Origin: Bacillota bacterium
GTDB lineage: Bacteria > Bacillota > Clostridia > Oscillospirales > Ruminococcaceae
DNA length: 64,000 nucleotides
NCBI GenBank assembly: GCA_023439835.1
Contig: JAEXUW010000005.1
Coordinates: 186,001 to 250,000 of the forward strand
Direction: 5' to 3'
Made by a program: the position numbers and the translations under genes. Below are positions 1 through 7,398 of this stretch, in pieces. The notes under the pieces are model-generated. The model did not search any database. It saw only the letters and a list, made by a program, of their open reading frames with translations, and had not been told where the DNA came from. The stretch's first letter is position 1. Each line of letters starts with the position of its first letter.

Positions 1-160
1 CAACCGCAACTCTAAACGGCTTTGAAAGCTTCTCTGATTCTATGGTATAGTGTCTTACTATAAGCCTTTGATTGCAAGCGATAATCAAAAAAGCAATAAA
101 AAGTAAAATAATTATCAATAGCATTATGCGCTTTGTTTTTTTCGTCTTAAATTTAACCAT
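1..160 (-). CDS. Partial calcineurin-like metallophosphoesterase, N-terminus only
   Basis: An open frame runs off the left edge; only the first 53 codons are visible. It begins with a basic N-terminus (MVKFKTKKTKR), one hydrophobic segment of about 18 residues, then RHYTIESEKLSKPFRVAV. A membrane anchor followed by 'kPFRiAv' is how YkuE/YaeI-type membrane-bound phosphoesterases begin, just before the metal-binding ISDLH motif, but that motif lies outside the window, so the family call is inference. A GGGTGG ribosome site precedes the ATG at 160. It is divergent from the cupin gene. Confidence 0.5.
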   Translation of the reverse strand, partial: MVKFKTKKTKRIMLLIIILLFIAFLIIACNQRLIVRHYTIESEKLSKPFRVAV

Positions 161-208
161 AAGAATAACCACCCAGACATCTTTTATTAACAGGAAGGAA
201 GAGATTTT

Positions 209-556
209 ATGAACAAGAACATTCTCAAAAACATTGACTTTGAAGCAGTAGTAAGCTTAGCTGAGCTTGCCACATACAGTGAGGGGCAAATTGTAAGCAG
301 AACGCTTATTCAAAACAAGTCAGTGAGCATTACCATCTTTGCTTTTTCATCGGGTGAGGAAATAAGCTCTCACGAGTCATCAGGCGACGCTCTTGTCTAT
401 ATCCTAGACGGAATAGCTGATGTAACCGTCGGCGACAACAGCTTTTCACCGAAAAAGGGTGAGGCTATTGTAATGCCTGCCGGAATTCCTCACGCTGTAA
501 AAGCACCGGATAATTTCAAAATGCTTCTTATCGTTGCTTTCCCCGAACAGCAATAA
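209..556 (+). CDS. Small single-domain cupin protein
   Basis: A 115-residue protein that is essentially one cupin beta-barrel. Cupin motif 1 is visible around residues 49-70 (SSGEEISSHESSGDALVYILDG) and motif 2 around 88-100 (MPAGIPHAVKA). Such proteins bind a metal or small ligand; the substrate cannot be told from sequence. Motif 1 has only one clear histidine (SHES where HxH is usual), so metal binding may be altered. AGGAAGG lies a suitable distance before the ATG. It stands alone, upstream of ferritin, and may have a redox or stress role by context only. Confidence 0.75.
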   Translation: MNKNILKNIDFEAVVSLAELATYSEGQIVSRTLIQNKSVSITIFAFSSGEEISSHESSGDALVYILDGIADVTVGDNSFSPKKGEAIVMPAGIPHAVKAPDNFKMLLIVAFPEQQ

Positions 557-613
557 CTAATATTGAGCATAACACGTCTTCCTAAAAAATACAATAATTT
601 TTTCACAATAAGC

Positions 614-641
614 TTGTTTTTCCGACGCAATATGGTATAAT
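614..641 (+). promoter_or_regulatory. Sigma-A-type promoter for ferritin
   Basis: TTGTTT (614-619), 16-nt spacer, TATAAT (636-641), followed by the GGAG ribosome site and ATG at 671. Read directly from the sequence; activity is not shown. Confidence 0.5.
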
Positions 642-670
642 AATATAAAATATACTAAAGGAGTGTTGTT

Positions 671-1183
671 ATGTTCAACGAAAAAGTCAGCGCACTATTA
701 AACACGCAAATTAACAAAGAGCTTTATTCAGCCTATCTGTATCTTGATTTTTCCAATTATTATTCAGAGCAGGGGCTTGATGGATTCGCTAACTGGTATA
801 AGGTTCAGGCTCAGGAGGAAAGAGATCATGCAATGCTTTTTATGGAGTACATGCAAAATAACAGCCTGAAGGTTACTCTTGAAGCTATCGACAAACCAGA
901 CAAAGCATATTCCTCACACTCAGACCCGCTTAATTTCAGCCTTGAGCATGAGCAGTATGTTACCTCTCTAATAAACAATATCTATGATGCCGCATACTCT
1001 GTGAAGGATTTTAGAACAATGCAGTTTCTTGACTGGTTCATCAAGGAGCAGGGGGAAGAAGAGAAAAACGCTGAGGATTTAATCAGAAAATACGAGCTTT
1101 TCGGCGGAGATTCAAAGGGGCTTTATCTTCTTGACCAAGAGCTTGGAACAAGAGTTTACACTGCTCCCTCACTTGTTCTGTAA
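671..1183 (+). CDS. ftnA: Non-haem ferritin
   Basis: A 170-residue ferritin that oxidises Fe(II) and stores it as a mineral core in a 24-mer cytosolic shell. All ferroxidase ligands of the bacterial FtnA family are in place: E17, E50, H53, E94, Q127 and E130, in a four-helix bundle of normal length. GGAG precedes the ATG. The stop codon TAA shares bases with the start of the next tiny gene (TAATG), which encodes a Bfd-like ferredoxin, so storage and reductive release of iron are probably translationally coupled. Confidence 0.93.
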   Translation: MFNEKVSALLNTQINKELYSAYLYLDFSNYYSEQGLDGFANWYKVQAQEERDHAMLFMEYMQNNSLKVTLEAIDKPDKAYSSHSDPLNFSLEHEQYVTSLINNIYDAAYSVKDFRTMQFLDWFIKEQGEEEKNAEDLIRKYELFGGDSKGLYLLDQELGTRVYTAPSLVL

Positions 1184-1359
1184 TGGGTAAAATAATCTGC
1201 CCGTGCTATAAAGTCACGAAAAAGGATATAAAAAATGCCGTCAAGGACGGAGCGTCATCTTTCAAAGAGGTCAAGAAGCTGACAAAGGTTTCAAAGGCAT
1301 GCGGAAAATGCAAAAAGAAAGCAAAGAAGCTTACGAAAAAATATATCAAAGAGCTTTGA
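1183..1359 (+). CDS. Bfd-like [2Fe-2S] mini-ferredoxin coupled to ferritin
   Basis: A 58-residue protein starting at the ATG of the TAATG overlap with ferritin. Four cysteines are arranged C6-x-C8 ... C40-x2-C43, with a VTKKDIKNAV helix after the first pair. This is the spacing of the BFD-like [2Fe-2S] domain (bacterioferritin-associated ferredoxin). Bfd feeds electrons to the ferritin shell to release stored iron. The rest is very lysine-rich (about 19 Lys), suiting binding to an acidic shell. The family match is from motif spacing; partnership with this ferritin is inferred from the overlap. Confidence 0.75.
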   Translation: MGKIICPCYKVTKKDIKNAVKDGASSFKEVKKLTKVSKACGKCKKKAKKLTKKYIKEL

Positions 1360-1370
1360 ACAAATTTTAA

Positions 1371-1404
1371 ATGCCGTGAAGATTTTCACGGCATTGTTGT
1401 TTTC
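1371..1404. terminator. Intrinsic terminator between bfd-like gene and HAD gene
   Basis: Perfect 10-bp inverted repeat ATGCCGTGAA-gatt-TTCACGGCAT (1371-1394) followed by TGTTGTTTTC. It lies between two convergent genes and probably stops the ferritin/Bfd transcript. Confidence 0.75.
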
Positions 1405-1411
1405 TATTAGC

Positions 1412-2227
1412 TTATCCCGCTGACATCAAGATGAATTTTTCAACGACGTGTGCGATTCCGTCATTATTGTTTGAAAGCGTAATAAAATCTGATACATCCT
1501 TGACAGACTGCTGTGCGTTTTCCATTGCAACGCCAAGCCCCGCATACGAAATCATTGACAAGTCGTTGAAGCCGTCGCCGCAAGCTATAACCTCATCCTG
1601 TCTTATCCCCAGACTTTTAGCAAGCATATTTAAAGAATACGCCTTGTCAATGCTTTGGGGCATTATCTCAAGAAAGAAAGGCTCTGAACGAAAAACGCTG
1701 TACTTTTCACCAAGCCTAGCCTTTATATCGCCTTCGATTTTAGCCAGATAATCACCATCGCCAAGCATTAGAAATTTTGGAACAGGTGTTTTAATTTCAT
1801 CAAGAAGATTTGAAACAAGCTTATGCTCAAGCTTATTGATACGACATTCAAGCTCAAAATACTTGTCCATTTTTTCACCGACAACATAGTCATCAATATA
1901 GCTGATTATATTCACGCCAAATTCCTTTGAAAGGCTGTAAATTTCACTTGCGCCGTCTTTGTCAATAACCTTTTCAAACACTGTTTCACCGGTTTTGCAA
2001 TTCACAACACGTCCGCCGTTATAAGAAAGAACATATCCACCGTATTTTTCAAGCTCAAGCTCCTTAGCGTATCTGACCATTCCCGCATAAGGTCTTCCGG
2101 ATGCGAGCGAGGCAACAACGCCATTTTGCTGTGCTTTAATAATAGCATTCTTTGTTTTCTCTGTTATATCTTTATCTGAGTTTGTGACGGTTCCGTCAAT
2201 ATCCAAAACTAATAGTTTATACTTCAT
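1412..2227 (-). CDS. Cof-type HAD phosphatase
   Basis: A 271-residue HAD-superfamily hydrolase of the Cof/YbjI type (class IIB cap). Motif I LDIDGT with its nucleophile Asp is at residues 8-13, motif II is SGRPYAG, and motif III/IV is the ACGDGFNDLSMI stretch near residue 216. These enzymes dephosphorylate sugar phosphates, flavin or nucleotide phosphates; the substrate cannot be assigned. GAGGTGG precedes the ATG. Confidence 0.88.
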   Translation of the reverse strand: MKYKLLVLDIDGTVTNSDKDITEKTKNAIIKAQQNGVVASLASGRPYAGMVRYAKELELEKYGGYVLSYNGGRVVNCKTGETVFEKVIDKDGASEIYSLSKEFGVNIISYIDDYVVGEKMDKYFELECRINKLEHKLVSNLLDEIKTPVPKFLMLGDGDYLAKIEGDIKARLGEKYSVFRSEPFFLEIMPQSIDKAYSLNMLAKSLGIRQDEVIACGDGFNDLSMISYAGLGVAMENAQQSVKDVSDFITLSNNNDGIAHVVEKFILMSAG

Positions 2228-2378
2228 TTAATCCACCTCATTATTCGGATTGTACTACATAGAAATAATATCACACTTCGTCATTTCGGACAATAATTCT
2301 GTTAATAATTTGGCAGAACAAACGATATAAGCAGTGCCGTTTAATAATAATTTGTTGAAAACAGTAGCATTATCGCTT

Positions 2379-3428
2379 TCATTTTAAGAAAAGTACTTCA
2401 TCATCAGAAATAGACGCAAAGGGTTTCTCAAAATTCAGCTCACTACGCTGTTTTCTTGACATTTCCCATCTTATAAGTCGTGTATCAGATGAGCAATCCT
2501 TTTTCTTTATGAGCAGGATATTTGTGAAGGTATCCTTTATTTCTCTGACAACCTCATACTCAAAGCAAGTGCCATTTGTTTTTGATTCATCAATAGCGAC
2601 TGAAATTTTCTTCCCCCTGATGCCTATCCAGTTTATATCCGTATCAGCGCTGTGTGTTTTAAAGGTTAATCCCCAATCTTCAGCGAGTATTTCGCTGTCG
2701 GATAATCTTTTTGCTCTTGAAATATTCTTGCATCCCGTCAACAGAGCACCCGTATATGTAACCGGATTCTTAAAAAGCTCCCATTTATCAGCGACTGTAT
2801 CTATGCTTCCGGCACTAACCACGGCAATTCTGTCGCAAATTCGATAAACTTCGTCGCGATTATGTGATACGAAAATTGTCGTTCCCGAAAACTCACTAAG
2901 AATTGTGCTTAGCTCCTGCTCTAGCTGCCAACGAAGATAGCTGTCAAGTGCGGAAAACGGCTCATCAAGCATGATTATTTCAGGCTCTGATGCAAGTATT
3001 CTTGCAAGAGCAACCCTTTGTTGCTGACCGCCTGAAAGCTGTGACGGAAATCTGTCCGCCAGCTCATCAATAAGAAATTTTTTCATCAATCTGTCTGAAA
3101 GCTCTAGTTTTTCCTGCCTTGACTTTTTGATTCCGACCAGAATGTTTTCTCTGACCGTCATGTTTGGAAACAGGGCGTAATTTTGAAACAAAAGTCCTGT
3201 TCTTCGCTTTTGGGGAGGAAGGTTGATGTGGTTTTTTGAGTCAAAAAGCGTCCTTCCGTTAAGAATAATTACACCCTCGTCAGGCTTTTCTATTCCGGCT
3301 ATGCAACGAAGCGTCATGCTTTTTCCACAGCCTGAGCCACCCAAAAGTGCCAATGTCTCGTCCTTTGCCTCAAGCTTAATATTAAGCTTAAATGAGCCGA
3401 AGGATTTTTTTATATCCAAATACAGCAT
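2379..3428 (-). CDS. modC: Molybdate ABC transporter ATP-binding protein ModC
   Basis: ATPase that powers molybdate import with ModB and ModA, supplying Mo for the nitrogenase cofactor encoded next door. Walker A GGSGCGKS, signature LSGGQQQRVALAR, Walker B IIMLDEP and a switch histidine (FVSHNRDE) are all present; the last ~100 residues form a TOBE-like molybdate-sensing extension. I choose the ATG at 3428 rather than the GTG 7 codons upstream, because AAAGGGGGG then sits at proper spacing and the start lies 1 nt past the modB stop. Predicted length is 349 residues. Specificity for molybdate rather than tungstate or sulfate rests on context. Confidence 0.88.
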   Translation of the reverse strand: MLYLDIKKSFGSFKLNIKLEAKDETLALLGGSGCGKSMTLRCIAGIEKPDEGVIILNGRTLFDSKNHINLPPQKRRTGLLFQNYALFPNMTVRENILVGIKKSRQEKLELSDRLMKKFLIDELADRFPSQLSGGQQQRVALARILASEPEIIMLDEPFSALDSYLRWQLEQELSTILSEFSGTTIFVSHNRDEVYRICDRIAVVSAGSIDTVADKWELFKNPVTYTGALLTGCKNISRAKRLSDSEILAEDWGLTFKTHSADTDINWIGIRGKKISVAIDESKTNGTCFEYEVVREIKDTFTNILLIKKKDCSSDTRLIRWEMSRKQRSELNFEKPFASISDDEVLFLK

Positions 3429-3429
3429 A

Positions 3430-4104
3430 TCATTGTGCCCCCCTTTCACGCCTTGTTCTTGAGGACAATATGTTCATCGCAAGAACAACCGTAAAGGAAA
3501 TTGCAAGATTGACAAGCACCCATTTGTACGCTAGCTCATCATCTCCCGACGCCATCGCCGAATAAACGGCTGTCGATATTGTGCGTGTTCTCCCGGGGAG
3601 GTTCCCCGCTAGCATTATCGTAGCGCCAAATTCACCGAGAGCGCGCGCAAACGCCAAAACACAACCTGCTAAAATTCCCGCACGGCTGTTTGGGATAACA
3701 ACCTTTAAAAATATTGAAGGATTGCTCATACCTAGTGTTTTTGCGGAATACACAAGGTTTTTATCAAGCTGTTCAAAGGTTCCCCTCACCGAACGGTACA
3801 AAAGAGGAAATGCCACAACCGTTGAAGATATTACCGTTGCGGAGAAGGAAAAAACTATTTTTGTTTGAAAAACCTCTATGAAAAACTTCCCGACGACGCC
3901 GTTTATGCCGAATATTTTCAGAAGAAAGAATCCGACAACCGTCGGCGGAAGAACCATCGGAAGAGTGAGAATCCCATCAACAATTCCTTTAAGAATGGAG
4001 TTTAGCTTTATAACATAATAAGCGGCAAGCGTTCCTATAACCAACGTTATTGCTGTCGAAATCAACGCTGTTTTCAGTGATATTTCAAGTGGCGACCAGT
4101 CCAT
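3430..4104 (-). CDS. modB: Molybdate ABC transporter permease ModB
   Basis: A 224-residue permease with about five hydrophobic segments and the EAA loop contacting the ATPase (ARALGEFGATIMLAG near residue 150). It forms the membrane channel of the molybdate importer. Its stop is 1 nt before the modC start, so translation is probably coupled. Start is the ATG at 4104 with GGAGGAG upstream. Confidence 0.9.
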   Translation of the reverse strand: MDWSPLEISLKTALISTAITLVIGTLAAYYVIKLNSILKGIVDGILTLPMVLPPTVVGFFLLKIFGINGVVGKFFIEVFQTKIVFSFSATVISSTVVAFPLLYRSVRGTFEQLDKNLVYSAKTLGMSNPSIFLKVVIPNSRAGILAGCVLAFARALGEFGATIMLAGNLPGRTRTISTAVYSAMASGDDELAYKWVLVNLAISFTVVLAMNILSSRTRRERGAQ

Positions 4105-4127
4105 AAAAACGCCTCCTCCATGATATT

Positions 4128-4919
4128 TTAGAAAGAAAATCCGAATTCTTCAAACACCGCCTTGGCTTCGTCCGAAGATAGAAAGTCTAAGAATTCCTGT
4201 GCCTCAAACTTGTGCTCTGATGCTGCAACTAGTGCCGCAGGATACGTAACAGGCTTGTGTGAGCCTTCCGGCGCTTGACATACTACTGTTACTTTATTGC
4301 TTGATTTAGCGTCGGTTGAATAAACTATTCCGCAGTCCACGTTACCGGTTTCAACCCAAACCAAAACCTCTTTTACATCTGCCGCCAAATTTGCTTTTGC
4401 GCTGACGACGTCCCATGTTCCCAGGGTTGTATAGATTTCCTGTGAGTACTGCCCGACAGGTACACTGGCGGGGTCGCCGATTGCTATCATTGATACTTTG
4501 CTAGCGGCAACATCCTCAAATGACGTTATCCCTAAAGTGCTTGAGGACGGAACAATGAGGACAACTTTATTGCTAAGCAAATTTCTTCTTGTCTCTGTAA
4601 CTATCAGAGCCTCATCCTGAAGTGCGTTCATCTGCTTTTGAGCAGCTGAAATAAAAATATCTGCCGGCGCACCCTCTTCAATCTGAGACTGAAGCTTTCC
4701 TGATGCAGCAAAATTAAATGTCAGTGTAACCTCAGGGTGAATAGTTTTATACAAATCCGCTATTTCTGTTAGTGAGTCTGTAAGCCCTGCCCCGGCAAAT
4801 ACATAAAGCTCAACCTGATTACTTTTTGTAGGTGACGATGAGCTAGAACCGTCTTTGCATCCTGTCATTAATCCGCAGAGGGCAATCACTGCTAATAATA
4901 CTGAATAAAACCTTTTCAT
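4128..4919 (-). CDS. modA: Molybdate-binding lipoprotein ModA
   Basis: A 263-residue solute-binding lipoprotein. A signal peptide ends in a lipobox (LMTGC), followed by a Ser-rich linker and the ModA fold (VYVFAGAGLTDSL-like start, then TFNFAASGKLQSQIEEG, a ligand loop region, and the C-terminal FLSSDEAKAVFEEFGF). It captures molybdate outside the cell and delivers it to ModBC. I take the ATG at 4919, 8 nt after AGGAG, over the upstream GTG. It is the first gene of the modABC operon, with its own promoter. Confidence 0.9.
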   Translation of the reverse strand: MKRFYSVLLAVIALCGLMTGCKDGSSSSSPTKSNQVELYVFAGAGLTDSLTEIADLYKTIHPEVTLTFNFAASGKLQSQIEEGAPADIFISAAQKQMNALQDEALIVTETRRNLLSNKVVLIVPSSSTLGITSFEDVAASKVSMIAIGDPASVPVGQYSQEIYTTLGTWDVVSAKANLAADVKEVLVWVETGNVDCGIVYSTDAKSSNKVTVVCQAPEGSHKPVTYPAALVAASEHKFEAQEFLDFLSSDEAKAVFEEFGFSF

Positions 4920-4973
4920 AATTAACACTCCTAATTGATTATTTAGAATTTTGATTGATATTTGTTTGAATTG

Positions 4974-5002
4974 ATAATATCATAATAATCAACAAAAGTC
5001 AA
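4974..5002 (-). promoter_or_regulatory. modABC promoter
   Basis: On the minus strand TTGACT (5002-4997), a 17-nt spacer and TATTAT (4979-4974) form a good sigma-A promoter about 55 nt before modA. It separates mod transcription from the nif operon, which ends at the terminator further upstream. Confidence 0.75.
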
Positions 5003-5022
5003 CATAACAAAACAATAATAAT

Positions 5023-5050
5023 GAACAATTGTATAAAATAACAATTGTTC
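5023..5050. promoter_or_regulatory. 28-bp inverted repeat next to the modA promoter
   Basis: GAACAATTGT (5023-5032), 8-nt AT spacer, ACAATTGTTC (5041-5050): a perfect 10-bp palindrome centred about 70 nt before the predicted modA start of transcription, just upstream of the -35 box. It looks like a regulator binding site. Its overall length equals that of the two TTGCAAGT-type repeats near nifH and the aminotransferase. Confidence 0.5.
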
Positions 5051-5109
5051 TTGCTTTTTATTGTAATCAATTAGGCGAATACACGTAATGAATTTTGAAT
5101 CTATTCGCA

Positions 5110-5145
5110 GATATAAAACTAAAGGGCAGTCATCGTTGACTGCCC
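5110..5145 (-). terminator. nif operon terminator
   Basis: On the minus strand GGGCAGTCA-acga-TGACTGCCC (5145-5124) followed by TTTAGTTTTAT. It lies about 40 nt after the nifV(alpha) stop and ends the nif transcript before modABC. Confidence 0.85.
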
Positions 5146-5184
5146 ACGCCCAGCCGTCAACTTTGTCAGCAGAGCGAAAATTCA

Positions 5185-5997
5185 TTATATAACTATACGG
5201 TTTTCAAGAATCTGCAAAAACTCTTCACCGACCTCCAGCGCCTTAAAGGTGCTTATTCCTAATGAAAACAGCTTTTCGCCGGCATTAACAAAGTTCTGAA
5301 AATGACAGTTTCCGGCACGCTCGCCGATACCGAATATTGTTGTATCTATATATTTTGCCCCAGCTTTTGAAGCTTCGATAGCGTTAGCAACAGCCATCCC
5401 CAAATCGTTATGAGTGTGAATTTCAACCTCAATCCCAGTATAGCTTATAAGGTCTCTTACCGCTCCGTATGCTTTTGATGGAGTAAGCACGCCAACGGTG
5501 TCGGCATAACGAATTCTGTTTACTCCCATTTCACGAAGCTTTTCTGCTATGCATGCCATAAAAGTTATATCTGCCCTTGAAGCGTCCTCAAACCCGATTG
5601 TAATTTCACAGCCGGCGGTTTTTGCATATTCAACACAAGAAACCAGATTCTTCAATATCCACGTTTTATTTTTGTTTAGTTTTGTATATATCAATGCATA
5701 CGAAACAGGAATGCTGATATGGATAATATCCGGATTGCACAGCATAGAAAGGCGTATATCTTCCTCAGTTAATCTTGCCCATACTGAAATGAGTGCATTA
5801 TTCTTGTTTCTTGATATTTCTTGAATAGTTTCAATTTCATAATTTCCTATTGCCGGAATACCCGCTTCAATCTGATATATCCCGATGTTGTCAAGCAGTT
5901 TAGCAATTTTGACTTTTTGACTGATTGTCATTGCAACTCCGGGGCTTTGTTCACCATCGCGAAGAGTTGTATCAACAATTAGCCTCTGCTCTCTCAT
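5185..5997 (-). CDS. nifV(alpha): Homocitrate synthase, N-terminal (alpha) subunit
   Basis: A 270-residue TIM-barrel half of homocitrate synthase. It carries the DTTLRDGEQSPGVAM metal/catalytic start, the EIHTHNDLGMAVANAIEA metal-binding histidines, and the GERAGNC stretch. It condenses acetyl-CoA and 2-oxoglutarate to homocitrate, the organic ligand of FeMo-co. It lacks the C-terminal region of single-chain NifV; that part is the preceding gene. The same split (nifV-omega followed by nifV-alpha) is known from Clostridium pasteurianum. AGGGGGC precedes the ATG; the gap to the omega gene is 11 nt. Confidence 0.9.
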   Translation of the reverse strand: MREQRLIVDTTLRDGEQSPGVAMTISQKVKIAKLLDNIGIYQIEAGIPAIGNYEIETIQEISRNKNNALISVWARLTEEDIRLSMLCNPDIIHISIPVSYALIYTKLNKNKTWILKNLVSCVEYAKTAGCEITIGFEDASRADITFMACIAEKLREMGVNRIRYADTVGVLTPSKAYGAVRDLISYTGIEVEIHTHNDLGMAVANAIEASKAGAKYIDTTIFGIGERAGNCHFQNFVNAGEKLFSLGISTFKALEVGEEFLQILENRIVI

Positions 5998-6008
5998 GGC
6001 GACGCCCC

Positions 6009-6989
6009 CTAACTAGTTTTTTCTGATTTTGACGCCAAGTAATCGTCTGCTATTTGCTTAAAGTCGTCGTCGCTTAGTCCGCACTTATTTTCTATACTGA
6101 ATTTTCTCACCCTGACAAGAAGCTCGCTGAGATTGACTGATGCAACATCTATTCCCAAGCTTTTTAGCTTAACCTCAAGTGCTTTTTTTCCGCTGTGTTT
6201 TCCAAGAACGATACTCCTTGTGTTCCCGACAAGCTCAGGCGGAAAAGGCTCATAGGTCTTAGGCTGTTTCATAATTCCGCTGACATGAATACCCGCTTCA
6301 ACGGTGAATATGTCTTTTCCTAAAACTGGCTTTTTCGAGGATGCCTTGACGCCGGTTATTTCCTCAATAATACTCAGCATTTCCGGGAAAATTGAATAGG
6401 ATTTGGTCGGCTTGTGGCGTAGTTCCATTCTCAGCGCCATGACAACCTCTTCATACGGCGCAAATCCACCGACACCCATAAAAGACGTTACTACATCGGT
6501 TCCACCGCTTATTATCCACTCGACTGCTATTGCCGTCGCACAATGCCCTCTGTTTTCAGGGCAAAGCTCAATTCTTCCGTGGATTTTCTGTTTAAGCTGA
6601 TTAAAAGCACTTTGATAATTATGCGTCATAATATCATCAAAGCCAACAATCCTGACATTCTCAAGGTTTGAAAACTGACTCAGCATGTTAATTTCCCTTA
6701 TGTCATTCGCTTGAATTTCTGATATAACAGACACACCCTGAGGACGTCCACACTTTCGGCAAACATATCGTGAAAACCCCAAATAATTCAGTGCCTCATC
6801 AGCATCCTTAACCCTTAATATGTACTTCCCTTTTTCGGGAAGCTCAGACAATGCATTATACACAGGGACGGAAAGCTCAATAAAATCTGCGCCCGATTCA
6901 ACAAGAAGTTCCGTAAACCTCCTAAGCTTTTCAGGTGGTGCATTAAAACCATCAAGACAAGATAAGGTTCTGTCGGTGATTCTAATCAT
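6009..6989 (-). CDS. nifV(omega): Homocitrate synthase, C-terminal (omega) subunit
   Basis: A 326-residue partner of NifV(alpha). The N-terminal half is a degenerate barrel that keeps ITDRTLSCLDG but lacks the RDGEQ catalytic sequence. The C-terminal half has the KDIFTVEAGIHVSG and VLGKHSGKKALEVKL signatures of the homocitrate/isopropylmalate synthase communication region, then a helical tail. In C. pasteurianum both polypeptides together provide NifV activity, and the same is likely here. A CxxC at about residues 97-100 in the degenerate half (YVCRKCGRP) is unusual for this family. GGAGGG precedes the ATG. Confidence 0.87.
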   Translation of the reverse strand: MIRITDRTLSCLDGFNAPPEKLRRFTELLVESGADFIELSVPVYNALSELPEKGKYILRVKDADEALNYLGFSRYVCRKCGRPQGVSVISEIQANDIREINMLSQFSNLENVRIVGFDDIMTHNYQSAFNQLKQKIHGRIELCPENRGHCATAIAVEWIISGGTDVVTSFMGVGGFAPYEEVVMALRMELRHKPTKSYSIFPEMLSIIEEITGVKASSKKPVLGKDIFTVEAGIHVSGIMKQPKTYEPFPPELVGNTRSIVLGKHSGKKALEVKLKSLGIDVASVNLSELLVRVRKFSIENKCGLSDDDFKQIADDYLASKSEKTS

Positions 6990-7060
6990 AATGGCCCTCC
7001 GTTTCCATATGTATAATAATTAAAGCTGATACTTTAGAAGAAATGTATTGAGTACATAAA

Positions 7061-7369
7061 TTATATCTGATATTTTTTCACTATCTCTCCGCCCTCAATG
7101 TGCTTATCCATAATTTCCTCAACAGCCTCAGGCGTTAGATTTCCATACCATGTTCCCTCGGGATAAATTACAGCAATCGGCCCTCTGCTACATATTCCAA
7201 AACATCCTGTATTGTTAACCATACAATCACCTGAAAGATCCCTGTCCTCAATTTCCTCCATAAACTTCTCGATGATCTTTACGCTTTCCTTTGAGTGGCA
7301 ATACCCCTTTTGAACTCCGTTGGTTCTGCAGCTTGTGCAGACAAAAATGTGAAACTTTGGACTTACCAT
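7061..7369 (-). CDS. Thioredoxin-like [2Fe-2S] ferredoxin
   Basis: A 102-residue ferredoxin, the same length as the well-known C. pasteurianum [2Fe-2S] ferredoxin, which it resembles throughout (start HIFVCTSCR, later NNTGCFGICSRGP, and YPEGTWYGN). Cysteines C11 and C14 and the CFGIC pair supply the cluster ligands. In C. pasteurianum this protein interacts with the nitrogenase MoFe protein. Its position inside the nif operon, after nifN-B, supports a nitrogenase role. Start ATG at 7369 has AAAGGAAG upstream. Confidence 0.92.
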   Translation of the reverse strand: MVSPKFHIFVCTSCRTNGVQKGYCHSKESVKIIEKFMEEIEDRDLSGDCMVNNTGCFGICSRGPIAVIYPEGTWYGNLTPEAVEEIMDKHIEGGEIVKKYQI

Positions 7370-7398
7370 TTTAACATCTTCCTTTCATATTTAATAAA

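Noticed and set aside
4943..5185. 80-codon frame between modA and nifV
   Set aside because: It runs through the nif terminator, the modA promoter and the palindrome, has no ribosome site and no family resemblance.
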